A DNA stretch of 64,000 bases from Macrolepiota albuminosa (taxonomy: Eukaryota > Basidiomycota > Agaricomycetes > Agaricales > Agaricaceae): the NCBI GenBank assembly GCA_027475525.1, contig JAMWFC010000049.1, forward strand, positions 3,704,947-3,768,946, written 5' to 3'. This document shows positions 11,801-21,400 of this stretch, in pieces. The notes under the pieces were generated by a model. The model ran no database searches. It was not told the DNA's origin and was given only the letters and a program-made list of their open reading frames with translations. Within the stretch, counting starts at the first letter, position 1. Each line of letters opens with the position of its first letter. The translations under genes and the position numbers were made by a program.

Positions 11801-12361
11801 TTGGGAGGCTGGTTGAGCCTCCCACCAGTGGGCTCTCAGGTACCGATTGGTCTTGTCTCGGAGCTGCTGCTGCAGCGCCATTGGACATCGAGGCAAATGA
11901 TATTTATACACCTTATTCTCATCAATAAGGTTGATTTCATGGTTGACCTCTCGCCAAGGAGGTAACTCCTCCTTGGTTCCGTTCAAAATATCCGCAAATT
12001 CCTGCTGCCACTGCAATCGTAGGTCCAGAATGTCCTCCTTCGTAAAACCACTGGTTTTACCTTTGCCCTTCCGGTCCACATCCTTGCATGGGCGCCTGGA
12101 CCGCTTTGCTTGTACGGCTGGACGGCCATACTTCTCTCTGAGGGCAGTAATCCTCAGCTCGCTGTCATCCGGCGTGTGCAGTCGCACAGGCACTTCCTTC
12201 TTACTTCTCCGCGACGTCACAGATAGTCCGTCGAAGAACACCTCACTTGGCGACGATATCTCGTCGTCACTAGCCTGATGATACGACTCCTCCTTCGACG
12301 TCCATCGTGGTCCATTCCACGCATACATCGACGCCACTAGGTCATTCCACTCAGCAGGCAT
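8810..12361 (-). CDS. pol: Pol of element A: RT, RNase H, integrase, chromodomain-like end
   Basis: 1183 open codons. Reverse transcriptase spans about residues 140-340 with YLDD at 303-306. RNase H starts at CDAS (453) and reaches KVADCLSRY near 560. Integrase has H754, H759, C786 and C789 in the zinc region and a complete DD35E core: D822, D882, E918. The last 60 residues (EWFVEDILGHRW to TTWESY) have the shape of a chromodomain, used in chromoviruses to guide integration to marked chromatin. The first Met here is not the natural start: without the 77-bp duplication at 12363-12516 the frame continues upstream to about 12762. Separated from gag-protease by in-frame TGA stops. Catalytically intact by motif. 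Confidence 0.93.
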   Translation of the reverse strand: MPAEWNDLVASMYAWNGPRWTSKEESYHQASDDEISSPSEVFFDGLSVTSRRSKKEVPVRLHTPDDSELRITALREKYGRPAVQAKRSRRPCKDVDRKGKGKTSGFTKEDILDLRLQWQQEFADILNGTKEELPPWREVNHEINLIDENKVYKYHLPRCPMALQQQLRDKTNRYLRAHWWEAQPASQAAPLLCIPKKDGTLRTALDARQRNDNTVKDVTPLPDQEVIREDVARAKFRSKIDLTDAYEQVRICLSDIPKTVFSSITGTYVSNIMQIGDCNAPATFQRLMTSIFRDVIGRFVHIYLDDIFIYSDSIEEHEEHLCVIFERLRSNLLYLKWKKCELYAETVDCLGHKIDSQGIHPDQDKIDRIREWRVPRNYNDVQRFVGLVNYIGNCLPDITAYTGPLMSITQNGAPFIWRPIHQRCFEMIKRICSKTPVIRPIDPRRDEPIWLICDASKTGVGAMYGQGSSWQNCRPAGFMSRKFTSAQQNYAVHELETLAILEALLKWEDKLMGYKIHIITDHKALEFFKTQATLSPRQRRWIDYMSRYNFDITYVKGELNKVADCLSRYFESDRAGKHHDTHEYVDADICIDPHGDDLPYHRYREVKEHVVELQAMQATELRRSQQLQEQQEGRDIEAEQLEQAQQKEATRPHQSETGSSHGPDSHDMTLADALSPTEEYRNPPVPQTNEYLQKVMRGYRHDAFYTEIRQNANAHPRFSVDEKGLVWITNVRGHDVVCLPRDRALLTKVVTQAHEVVGHFGTNKTLEYLRQWYWWPQMQKEVMQFCQTCEACQRSKTSNRKPAGKLHSLPIPTKPWDSIGMDFVGPFPESKGYNYLWVVICQMTSMVHLIPVHTTITASALSWIYLKEIVRLHGLPSLIVSDRDTKFTSHWWRELHKLLGAKLLMSTSFHLQTDGQTERANRSIAQIFCTVVRPDQRDWVDRIPLTEFVINTSVSETTKYAPFELNGGYMPSMLCELKADGAVHKGVKDFAQQALANLANAHNAIIATRVVQARHANDRRSEEPDLTPGTLVYLSTENLNLPKGRARKLCPKFIGPYRVLVAEPSTSNYVLELPAALQACRIVPKFHVSLLRRYNANNDAMFPNRVTPEPYDFGASDEQEWFVEDILGHRWQEGTHLEFEVRWSAGDTTWESYHTCAKLAALDRYLELQGVKRPNQLAKRSRA

Positions 12362-12762
12362 TCGTGGATCAAATGCCCATTCAAATGTGGGATGAGGTAC
12401 TGGTCGATCCCAGATTGACCGATTCGTATGTGTGGAGGACGTGGATCAAATGCCCATTCAAATGTGGGATGAGGTACTGGTCGATCCCAGATTGACCGAT
12501 TCGTATGTGTGGAGGATGCCTCATCCTCCATCAGTCCTTGGTCGTCGTCATCTGTTACCAAGTCCTCAACCTTCACTCGCGACAACGTCGGTTGGCACTC
12601 TGTGCTTGCCGCATGCTGAGGCCGCTTGTCCTCAGACTTACTCTGCTTTTCACACTTCATCTCCTTCATCTCGGGGCTCTCCCCCCTCTTCAGAGTACGT
12701 TCGTACTCTACAGCTTCGCTTTCCAGCATCAACACCGCCGGACTATCCATGGGCAAGCTCAC
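12337..12762 (-). CDS. N-terminal part of A pol, split off by a tandem duplication
   Basis: 141 codons, same frame as gag-protease. It is acidic, with motifs such as VEDLVTDDDDQG, and then reads FEWAFDPR, which should run directly into the MPAEWND start of pol. H has the same order at 27262-27320 (YDWAYDPQMPQEWNEL). The extra 77-bp copy at 12363-12516 shifts the frame, so this piece ends after 30 nonsense residues. Confidence 0.75.
   Translation of the reverse strand: MSLPMDSPAVLMLESEAVEYERTLKRGESPEMKEMKCEKQSKSEDKRPQHAASTECQPTLSRVKVEDLVTDDDDQGLMEDEASSTHTNRSIWDRPVPHPTFEWAFDPRPPHIRIGQSGIDQYLIPHLNGHLIHECLLSGMT
12363..12516. repeat. 77-bp direct tandem duplication in pol of A
   Basis: The run beginning CGTGGATCAAATGCC at 12363 is repeated from 12440, with the copies agreeing over 77 bases up to GTGTGGAGGA. 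Since 77 is not a multiple of 3 it breaks the pol frame. The H homologue has a single copy. Confidence 0.9.
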
Positions 12763-12864
12763 ATGAGCTTGCTCTTCATCCTCTCCATCCTCAACCGTAG
12801 GCGCTTTCTTGCCTCTGTCTAGTCAGTGTCGCCTGACTAGCACCTTCTTCTCCGTGGCGCGGTG

Positions 12865-14856
12865 TCAATGGAGACGTCCATCTCCATTATCTATGGTCAC
12901 TCGCACTGCAGGGATGGTGGTGCCATCCACCACTATCTCATTCTTCTTGAAGTTCAGCAGGACGTTGTGCTTCCTCATATACGGCGTGCCTATAATCATG
13001 TCGTAACAATCAAAGTTTGCCACATCAAGGTACTCCCTCGTCCTTGATTTCGCACAGACGATACTCGCCTGCGTACCAAACTGTACTGCAGCTCGGCTGC
13101 CCACAGTACCCAATTGAAGGAGTAGTGGCTCCTTCAACTCACTGACAGAAATATCGTGCACTTGGCAAAACTGGGGTGTCACCCCAGTAGTCGTACTACC
13201 TGAATCCCACAATGTCCACGCCTTGTGGCCATTCACCTCAACGTACGATGCCAGGCACTCCTTATCCTTGCGCTTCAACACCGGTCTCACCAGCTTCTCT
13301 GGAGCCTTGCGAAGGTGTACCTTATACACCTTAACATTGGCTGCTCCAACGGGACGGTCTAATGCGCTGGCCGGGTAGTCCGTCAGAGCTCCCATGAACT
13401 CTGAGTCTGACTCCCAGGCGTAATAATCGTTGTCGTATACGTCAACCTCCACGTATTCATCATCCGACAACTCCTCTACCACAGAGGCATTTTCATCCTC
13501 TGGTGCATCAGGTATGAGGTTCTCCACCTCATCGTCTTCCACATCAGGTTCATTTCCGGAGTCTATCCCTTCAGCATCCGGGATAGCAGTGTGCGCCGCC
13601 CGTACATAGGCACGTGGCTTACCCATAGGCTTTCCACCACCCACTGGGCATGCATTCGCAAAATGCCCAGGCTGACCACATTTGAAGCACTTACTCGCCA
13701 CGAAAGGGCGAGCTGCTTCATACTTCGGTGGCCCAGTCGGTGTCGGCAATTTAGCCTCACCAGCAGCCTGATGCGGTCGAACACCCTCTCGGCGTGGACC
13801 TCTCTGAGCATCCTGTGCCGGTGCATCCCTACGGTCCCCCGGCCGGTCGCTCTGGAAGCGTTGGTCTTGCCGAGGTGCTGCTCTTACCATGAACCTCGGG
13901 TTCGTATTGCCCACCATCTCCTTTCGACGAGCCCAGAAGGTGCCTACCTTCCGAGGCTCGGCCTTGTTTACCGATCGAACCTTTGAGCTATGTAGCCCAA
14001 AGTGTCGCGCTATTTTGTGGGCTTGCTCGTAGCGCAATGCATGCGCTACGAATTCCTCGACGGTATTTACTTCGGGCGATAGTCCGTCATCACAAATGAG
14101 AGACTCTCTCATTGCGTCAGGTATCCCCCGCAGGAAGGTATCAATCATTACCCAGTTGTCTGGGTAAATAGACATATTCTGTGCGTGGTCTATCAAGGTA
14201 TCATAGAAACCTTGAACACCTAATCGTTCGGTGTAGGAGGTTGCAATGAACGCCTCCTGAGCATCCTGCATGGTGGATGCACTCACGAACCGGTTATATA
14301 ATTCAAGGATTACATCCTTGAACGTCCATTGCTGTCGTGCACGATTGTAGTGCAAGACATGATGACGGAACCAGGCTTTGGCTGGTCCATCCAGGAACTC
14401 CGGGAGCACAAACACACGTTCTCGATCCAGACGATCCCCCCCATACTGGCATGCTGCCAGATGGTTGCACACATCCATCGTCCAATTTTCCAAGTCGCTA
14501 AACTTGGACTCCCCTCTGTACGGTTGGATGTGTTTTGACTCCGCCTTACGTGGTTTGATACCTTCGGGCAGGCGTAATGCTATGCCTACTGCATCGTCAA
14601 TTATACTACTGAGGCGCTGGTGCATATTCTCAGTATACACCTTTGTTGCCTCAGTTATTCCAGGCGTTTTATTTCTACCTTCCGCTGGAGGTACCACGGA
14701 AAATGCACGTACAGGTCGGTGACCTGTGTAGTGCACTTTCTCTGCACCCTTCCAATGCAGTGGGCTCTCCTGTCCCCCTAGCTCTTCTATCACCTGCTTT
14801 CCAGGGCCTCGGCTCAGATCCGCCGTGGGCGGGTCCCCTCTCCTGGTGTCAGGCTG
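12865..14856 (-). CDS. gag: Gag-protease of element A
   Basis: Open frame of about 660 codons ending in TGA at 12867-12865. Capsid-like region at about 14500-13990 (FLDGPAKAWFRHHVL, YTERLGVQGFYDTLI, HAQNMSIYP). A CCHC knuckle (CFKCGQPGHFANAC, C-x2-C-x4-H-x4-C) lies at about 13648-13692. An acidic linker follows, then retropepsin with LWDSGST at about 13196-13210 and YDMIIGTPYM near 13000. The frame opens just after a TGA at 14859-14857 and has no early ATG, so the real start lies upstream and that TGA is probably a mutated sense codon. After the stop a second in-frame TGA occurs near 12822 before the pol frame resumes, so pol would need readthrough or another mechanism. Confidence 0.88.
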   Translation of the reverse strand, partial: QPDTRRGDPPTADLSRGPGKQVIEELGGQESPLHWKGAEKVHYTGHRPVRAFSVVPPAEGRNKTPGITEATKVYTENMHQRLSSIIDDAVGIALRLPEGIKPRKAESKHIQPYRGESKFSDLENWTMDVCNHLAACQYGGDRLDRERVFVLPEFLDGPAKAWFRHHVLHYNRARQQWTFKDVILELYNRFVSASTMQDAQEAFIATSYTERLGVQGFYDTLIDHAQNMSIYPDNWVMIDTFLRGIPDAMRESLICDDGLSPEVNTVEEFVAHALRYEQAHKIARHFGLHSSKVRSVNKAEPRKVGTFWARRKEMVGNTNPRFMVRAAPRQDQRFQSDRPGDRRDAPAQDAQRGPRREGVRPHQAAGEAKLPTPTGPPKYEAARPFVASKCFKCGQPGHFANACPVGGGKPMGKPRAYVRAAHTAIPDAEGIDSGNEPDVEDDEVENLIPDAPEDENASVVEELSDDEYVEVDVYDNDYYAWESDSEFMGALTDYPASALDRPVGAANVKVYKVHLRKAPEKLVRPVLKRKDKECLASYVEVNGHKAWTLWDSGSTTTGVTPQFCQVHDISVSELKEPLLLQLGTVGSRAAVQFGTQASIVCAKSRTREYLDVANFDCYDMIIGTPYMRKHNVLLNFKKNEIVVDGTTIPAVRVTIDNGDGRLH

Positions 14857-15531
14857 TCATGTCCATTGGACATATTGCCTTCTCATCTCGTCGATGGGCG
14901 TTATCCCATCGAATACAATTCCCTGGTCATCTATCCAGGAGTGCCCCTGGCGCTTCAGGTCTTGGTTCCGCATGCGCTGATAAGCTACTCTCTCCGCAAA
15001 CTTATCAGCCAACGGCACTTGATTTGTCAGTGGAACATTCTCCACTGATTCCTGTTTTGTGTGAGGGTGCCTTGGCTCCCCCGCTTCGTGTAGGTTGCTA
15101 TCTACCACAGGTATGGTAGACACCGATTCAGTTGTCGACAGAGGTCTCCTTCGCTGACCTCTGAATACATTCTGTCTTTGTGCTGCAGCAAACCTGGCAG
15201 CGAACTGCTCGTCAGACTCTCCTGCTTGCTGGGGCGCATATATATTGCTCATTGCCTCTTCCAGATGGGGAGACAACTCTGGCTTTGCCACCGGGGGTAT
15301 ATTCGGGATCAAGTTTGCCCCTCTGGATTCGAGGCAGCTGATCCTTGATTAGCCTTGCGATACATATATGCTTGGGCTTCCAGCTCAAGAATCTGAACGT
15401 ACAATGTAATGTATTCAACAGTATTCAATTGAGGTACATTTTCACCTCTAGCCTGTATCAACCGTATGTGCTTCAGTACATACAGTCCTAGTCGAGCACG
15501 CGTGGTATCCTTTGTAATGCTAGGGTATCTC
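14857..15531 (-). pseudogene. gag: N-terminal gag region of element A, up to the B insertion
   Basis: A frame from about 15340 to the TGA at 14857 has ARFAAAQRQNVF, ERVAYQRMRN and GITPIDEMRRQY, matched in H at 2455-2580. Upstream, in another frame, are LYVQILELEAQAYMYRKA and LYVLKHIRLIQARG (about 15360-15500). The region joins 26313-26335 once B and one ATCTC copy are removed. One frame change and one TGA separate it from the main gag frame. Confidence 0.7.
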
Positions 15532-16301
15532 TGTCAGGTTCCGCTGAATCGGGGGCTTTCCGGGAAAGCGACGCCCTTACGATGCGGACTTGATCTACGG
15601 ATACTCGGGTGTCTGGAACTCCGGGGCTGGGACTCCAGGGTTCAAGACGGGGACAGGGGTAATCCCAGGAGAGGGGACTAGAGTCCGGGGGCTTTGGATG
15701 AGAGTGGCTGGGAGCTAGAGGGGGTTGAGTCGTGAACCGGAGGTTCTAAGACGAGACCAAGTTAGTAAATTAAGAGTCGCGAAGTGCGTACCAAAACTTA
15801 GAGCACGCGAATACCAAGGCGTGCCAGTCGAAGCGTACCAAACGAGGCGTACCAGTCAAACAGAGGGCACGCAATATCCAAGTAACAGTTATGCAAAGTA
15901 TGTAATATCAAGACTAGCGAATACAGCGGAGAACTACACTATAAGTACTACGGATCGTGTCTCGGGTTTCCGGGGTGTCTGGGATGAGTCCCGGGGGTCA
16001 TTGAGTAGCGGCCAGGGACTGTATACCGCGCGCGATCAATTGGCGCGGAGGGAGTCGTGATGCGTGGGGCGTGATGCGTGATGGTCGGATGCGACTCGTG
16101 TGATCCGATCGTTGGTGGCGGTTGATCCCGGGGTCCGTGATGCAGGGGTCCCGGGGGGCTGGCTGATGGTGGTCGCTGATGCGTGTGATGGCGGCGTCGG
16201 TAGCTGTGGGGGCGGGGTGTGCTGTGGGATTGACGGAAGGGATTCCCGGGCGGGGCTCCGGGGGTGTCCCAGGGAGGTTCCGGGGGGGAGGGGTCGTGAC
16301 A
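15532..16301 (-). repeat. 3' LTR of element B
   Basis: 770 bp, plus-strand start TGTCAGGTTCCGC and end GGTCGTGACA. CpG-rich. Same length as 25543-26312 with about 12 substitutions. The bases just inside (16302 onward, ATCACCCCCCCC) are the complement of the polypurine tract, which makes this the 3' LTR in sense. Confidence 0.95.
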
Positions 16302-16428
16302 TCACCCCCCCCTCAGCGCCAAGACCCTCCGAGGCGTGCGTAGCCGGAGGCTCGGACCGGACCTGGGCGTGGGAACCGGCGCCTGCCCTGCCACGTAACG
16401 AAAAAAATTTTTACCATCAAAGTCAACT
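16302..16428 (+). promoter_or_regulatory. Polypurine tract of B and 5' leader of the antisense gene
   Basis: The C-run at 16305-16312 is the complement of the polypurine tract. On the plus strand the rest is the leader of the antisense gene, ending in an A/T-rich run (GAAAAAAATTTTTACC) before ATG at 16429. C keeps the same layout (28108-28235). The antisense promoter must therefore lie in this short stretch or in the adjacent LTR; I do not see a clear TATA box. Confidence 0.55.
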
Positions 16429-18215
16429 ATGTCGCGAACACCGACGCATTCGCCGACGCCCCCGCAAACAAACGAGGTCGCGCCCCTCATGGCGTGGGAA
16501 GCCCGGGACGCGCGTTACCGGGCTCGCCTTGACCGGGAGCGCGTGGCGGCGCTTGTCGCGCAACGTGAGTACTCCCGCGCCGACCCTTTACCCCACTGAC
16601 CTTTCCTTTTCAGAACAACGCAACGTTCCGGCCCTGGAGGCGGGTCCCAGCCAACTCCCGGAGTCAATTCCCGAGGCTGGCCCCAGCGCCCCCCCGGAGC
16701 CCCATCCGAGCCGCCCTGCGCCGACTTTCGCGCGGATGACCGTGCGCCCTCCTCGTCCCCAGCCCCCTCCCCGCCCGAGATTGCCTGCCCCTCGTTTTCG
16801 CCGCTCCCGGATGGCGGTAGGGACGGTTACGGCGGTCCCCGACGATCGGCGCGTCGCATGGGCGGACGCGTCGCAGGAATTGTTCGAGGAGGCGCTGGAG
16901 AGGCCCTGGGGGTTGCCCTCGCACAACTGGTGCGTGAGCAATGGGCCGGTGAGTGGGTCCTTACCTCGGGTTTCCAGGCTAATTCCGGCTTTACAGTGTC
17001 TGCATTGTGCCCGCCGGGTGGTACCGTGCGAGTTCGAGGTCCCGGTTCCGTCGTCCCGCCGAGACACGTCGGTGTGTGAGGCGTGCCGTGCCAACCACGA
17101 GCGGTGCTCCGTCTCGGCGTTGTGGAGGGCGCGCTGCGTTGCGCGGGAGCAGGGGTGGCCGCTGGAGGGGATCACCCGGAGGATGGGGGTTGAGGAGCGG
17201 AACTGGGTGGTTGAGCCGGTGGACGAGGGGTTGGAGCCGGAGGGGGAGGCGCCCGCTGCGCCCGTGCAGTCGTCCAGCGGGGGGTCGGGGGGTCAGGGGG
17301 TTGTCCGGGTGGGGGGCCGGGGCCGGCCCGTGGTCCTCATTACTCGCCGGGTGACCCGGGCTGGTACTGGGGGTCACGGGGGTCGAGGGGGGCGCCCTGA
17401 CAAAGGGAAAAGGCGGGCGTCGCCCAGCCCCTCACCGGGTCCGTCCAAGAGGGCGCGCCTGCCCGTGGAGACCCCGCCTCCATCCCCGACCCCTTCAGTG
17501 CGCCTGTCCCCGGCGACGTTTTCTCCGTTGTCCGGGCGGCCCCTGAGCGCTGAGGTGAGGGTTTTGCAGGGGCGGTTGGAGCAGGCCGACCGGGAGAGGG
17601 AGGAGCGCGAGGCGGCGGCGAGGGAGGAGGCGGCGCTCCGGCGGGGACTGGAGGAGGATCGGGAGGCGGGCCGCCGGGAGCTGGAGGAGGCGAGGGTGGC
17701 CCGGGGGGAGTCGAGGCCCAGCTGGACGCTATGCGGGCCCGGCTGGAGCAGGGGGTGGGGATCCCGGAGAGGGTCCCCCCGGGGCAGGAGCTGGTGGAGG
17801 GGCTGCGCCGTGATGTGGTGATCGCGCGCATGGCCTCTTTGAGTGAGTCCCCGGTCATCACTTGTCCCCTTTGCTGACGTCTCTAGGCTGGGCCCGGGAG
17901 CACCGCTCGCTCCTGGACGGGGCCACCGCGGCACTGGCTGCGTTGCAGGAGGGGCAACGCCCAGAGTTGACGACCCCCGGGGTGGAACGCGGTCTCGATC
18001 TCCTGGGGCGGCTGGTGGGTGCCCACCGGCGAAGGAACGTGCCTGCCCCGGGATCCTGGTTCGAGCGCGTACTGGACGAGGGCGAGCCGCTTCCATCCTG
18101 GGACGTGTTGGCCGAAGAAGTGTGGCGGGAGCTGGGTCCAGGGGGAATGGGGGAAGGCTTCCGGGGTTGGCCGAGGGGGGGAGAGGGTGAGGGTGGCTCG
18201 GGGCCCCAGCTCTAG
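16429..18215 (+). CDS. Antisense four-exon gene of B with a Zn2Cys6-like cysteine cluster
   Basis: Runs opposite to gag and pol. Exons: 16429-16564, 16614-16948, 16997-17842, 17887-18215. All introns start GTGAGT and end CAG or TAG and are 44-49 nt. The sum is 1646 nt; restoring one G missing from the run near 17705 (C has seven G, B six) gives 1647 nt, 548 residues. Order: proline-rich N-terminus with a short helical stretch (ARLDRERVAALVAQ); at the start of exon 3 a cluster C-x2-C-x6-C-x15-C-x2-C-x6-C; basic P/S-rich segment (PDKGKRRASPSPSPG); E/R-rich coiled coil; and a conserved end with RRNVPAPGSWFERVLDEGE. Zn2Cys6 clusters are fungal DNA-binding domains, usually with a shorter middle loop, so a DNA- or RNA-binding regulator of the element or host is plausible but unproven. 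C carries the same gene. Confidence 0.8.
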
Positions 18216-18474
18216 GGGCCCCGTTTTTCTTGTCGTTCGCGTGTTCTCGTGACCCGGAGCTGTAGTAATATGTAGTCTAGAAAATGTATATACTTGGACG
18301 TGGTGCTCTAATGATGTAAGTAAAGTGGCGGGAAAACGAGAAGGAGTACCTGGTCCAGAGTCCGGGGGGCTACTGTGGGAAAGGTACTCAAAGAAAGCAA
18401 GATCAAGAGAGGGAAAACAGAAGTATACGTGGGAGTTGAATCCCTGTTGAGTCCAGAGGCGGGGGTTACGCCCA
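18216..18474. other. Convergent spacer between antisense gene and pol of B
   Basis: 260 bases where the antisense gene (plus) and pol (minus) end toward each other. TGTAGTAATATGTAG and AAATGTATATACTTGG near 18262-18300 could serve as 3'-end signals. The same words recur in C at 30845-30890. No reading frame. Confidence 0.4.
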
Positions 18475-21400
18475 CTACTGCCGTCTGTGAGTCCTGCGCC
18501 CGGGAGGATCGTTTCCCAGGCGCCGCTGTTGGAAGTCCCGGAGTTTGTCGAGGGTGCCTTCGAGATTTCGGCGTGGTTCCCAAGTGTCGTCTTCCGGGCC
18601 GTATCCCTTCCACCGTACGAGGAAGTGGGGTCGTCCACGAATGTTCCGGAAGTCGAGGATGTCTTCAACCTCGTAGTGGTACTCGTCCTCGACCTCGACC
18701 GGGGGAGGGGGCTCGGGGCGTCGTTCAGGGAAGGGATCCGGGGGGTGTCGTTCCAGGAGGCGGACGTGGAATACCGGGTGCAGACCTTTTAGTCCCGGGG
18801 GGAGCTCGATCTTGTAGGCGTGGGACGAGACCTTCTTCAATATTTTGAACGGGCCGAGGCGCTTGTGATCGAGTTTTGGGGAGGGCCGGCGGGTGCGGAG
18901 GTGTCGTCGATCTAACCATACCTTTGTCCCAGGGGTCCAGTCGGGGGTGTCTTCCCGTTTCCGGTCGGCGTATTTTACGTAGGCCCGGTTCGCGGTGTCG
19001 ATCTCTTCCCGGAGGAACTTGTGGAGGGATTGGAGATCCCGGGCGACCTCGTGGGCGGCGTGCAACAGGATGTCCCGGAGCGAGAGCGTCAGTCGAGGGT
19101 GGTATCCCTTGTTGGCAAAGAAGGGTGATACCCCGGTGGCAGAGTGTGGCGTGTTGTTGTAGGTGAACTCGGCCAGAGGGAGCTCGGCGCGCCAGTCGTC
19201 CTGCAAGTAGTTGACGTACAGCCGGAGATACTGCTCGAGGGACTGGTTGACCCTTTCGGTTTGGCCGTCGGTTTCGGGGTGGTAGGCGGTAGAGAGGTTA
19301 GTCTTTACTCCAAGTGCCTTACACAGGGAAGTCCAAAACTTGGACACGAAGAGAGGGCCACGGTCGGAGACGATGTCGTCCGGGAGACCATGCTTGGCGA
19401 AGACGTGCTCGAGGAACAGCCGGGCGAAGTCCGGGGCGGTATCCGTGGTGTGGCAGGGTAGGAAGATGCCCTGTTTGGTTAGCCTGCACACAACGACGAG
19501 AATGGCATCGAACCCTTCAGATTCCAGGAGCTCGACGATGTGGTCCAGAGATATTGAGGACCAGGGGCGTCGTCCGACCGGCAGGGGTTTCAGGAGTCCG
19601 TACGGTCGGTGTCGGGGGACCTTGGCCCGGAGGCAGGGCTCGCACGATCGAATGTAACGGGTCACGTCCTTCTTCAACCCTGGCCAAAAGTAAGTCCGGG
19701 AGATGAGCTGGAGGGTCTTACGTATTCCAGGATGTCCCCGGAGTTTGTGGTCGTGGTGTTGGCGGAGGACGTCGTAGCAAAGTCGGGCGTGATCCGGGAC
19801 GTAGATGCGGCCGTCCCGGAGGAGGAGTTTCTCGTCGGGGGACAAGGAGAAGGCGGGGTCCCAGTCGGTTCCGTCGGAAGAGTTTCGGGGGTCGTGATCG
19901 GTGAAGTACTTGTCTCGGGGAGCGCGGCGGATCTGGTTCAGGGTTCCTTCGTCGTTTAAGATCAGTACGGCATTCAGATGTTCGGGAGGGATCACCACGC
20001 GATGGTTGAACGCATTGCGTTCCGCCTCGAATGACTTCTTGGGGTAGACGTCCGGTCGACGGGTGAGGGCATCGGGCTTGGCGCCAAGTCGTCCCGGGCG
20101 GTACTGAATTGTGAAGTCGTATTCCGAGAGGATCTCGGACCACCGGGCCTGCCGTCGACTGAGTTGCTTGGTCGTGGTGAAGTACTGCAGGTTATTATGA
20201 TCCGAATAGACCTGGATCCGGTGCCGGGCTCCCTCGAGGTAGGCCCGCCATTGCTTGAAGGCTTCGACGATGGCGAGGAGTTCCTTGTCGTAAATGTCGT
20301 AGTTGAGCTCGGCGTCGATCATGGACCGGGTATAGAAAGCGACTGGCCGGGGTTCCCCACCGTCAGGCTCCATCTGTGAGAGGATCCCGGCGATGGCGTA
20401 GTCGGACGCGTCACATTCCAGGATGATCGGGAGGGCCGGGTCGTAGTGCCGGAGTACCGGGGCGACTGTGAAAGCCTCCTTGAGCAAGTTAAAGACGCTC
20501 TGGCACTTACTGTCCCAGTTCCAGGTGATGTCCTTGCACGTGAGCCGGTTGAGGGGTTTCGTGATCCCGGAGTAGTTGTCTATAAACCTCCGGTAGAAGT
20601 TAGCAAAACCCAGGAAGGACTGTACTTCCTTGACGTTCCGGGGCTGCGGCCAGTTGACGATGGCCTCGACCTTGTGGGGGTCCATGCGAACGCCATTCGG
20701 GGATACTATGACGCCAAGATACTCAACCTCTTCCGTATGGAATGAACACTTCTCGGGCTTGGCGTGGAGGTTGTGCTCCCAGAGGCGCTCGAGGACTTGC
20801 CGGACATGCTTCTGGTGATCCTCCGGTGAGTCGGAATAAATGAGGATGTCGTCCAGGTAGACGATCACGAAGACGTCACTCATGTCGTGGAAGATGTCGT
20901 TCATGAAGTATTGGAACGTGGCGGGGGAGTTAGTCATTCCGAAAGGCATCACAAGGTACTCAAACAGACCATACCGCGTGCGGAACGCGGTTTTCCACTC
21001 GTGTCCCGGGGCGATGCGGACGTTGTTGTAACCGGAGCGGAGGTCGATCTTCGTATAAACCTTGGCACTGCGGAGTCGATCGACCAGATCGCCAATGAGC
21101 GGGAGCGGGTAGCGGTTCTTCTTGGTGATCTTATTGAGTCCTCGGTAGTCAACACAGAGTCGGAGCGAGCCGTCCTTCTTCTTGGCGAATAGAACCGGGG
21201 CTCCGGCGGCGGAGGCGGAGGGTCGGATGAATCCCTTACCAAGCATTTCGTCGAGGTAGTCCTTGAGAGCCCGGAGTTCGACCTCCGACATGTTGTAGAC
21301 CTTGCCAAAAGGGGGGGTGGCTCCTTCCTCGAGGTCAATGGTGTGATCATAGGGGCGGTGAGGGGGGATCTCCTTGGCGTCTCCTTCGGAGAATACGTCA

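Noticed and set aside
16100..16428. Start of the plus-strand frame inside the B LTR as the true start of the antisense gene
   Set aside because: C lacks an equivalent frame; the ATG at 16429 is conserved and exon 1 has the same length in both copies.
18000..18670. Long minus- and plus-strand frames in GC-rich DNA of B (for example 17883-18668, 17374-18096, 23163-24383)
   Set aside because: They overlap well-supported genes in other frames, lack domains, and follow from low stop frequency in GC-rich sequence.
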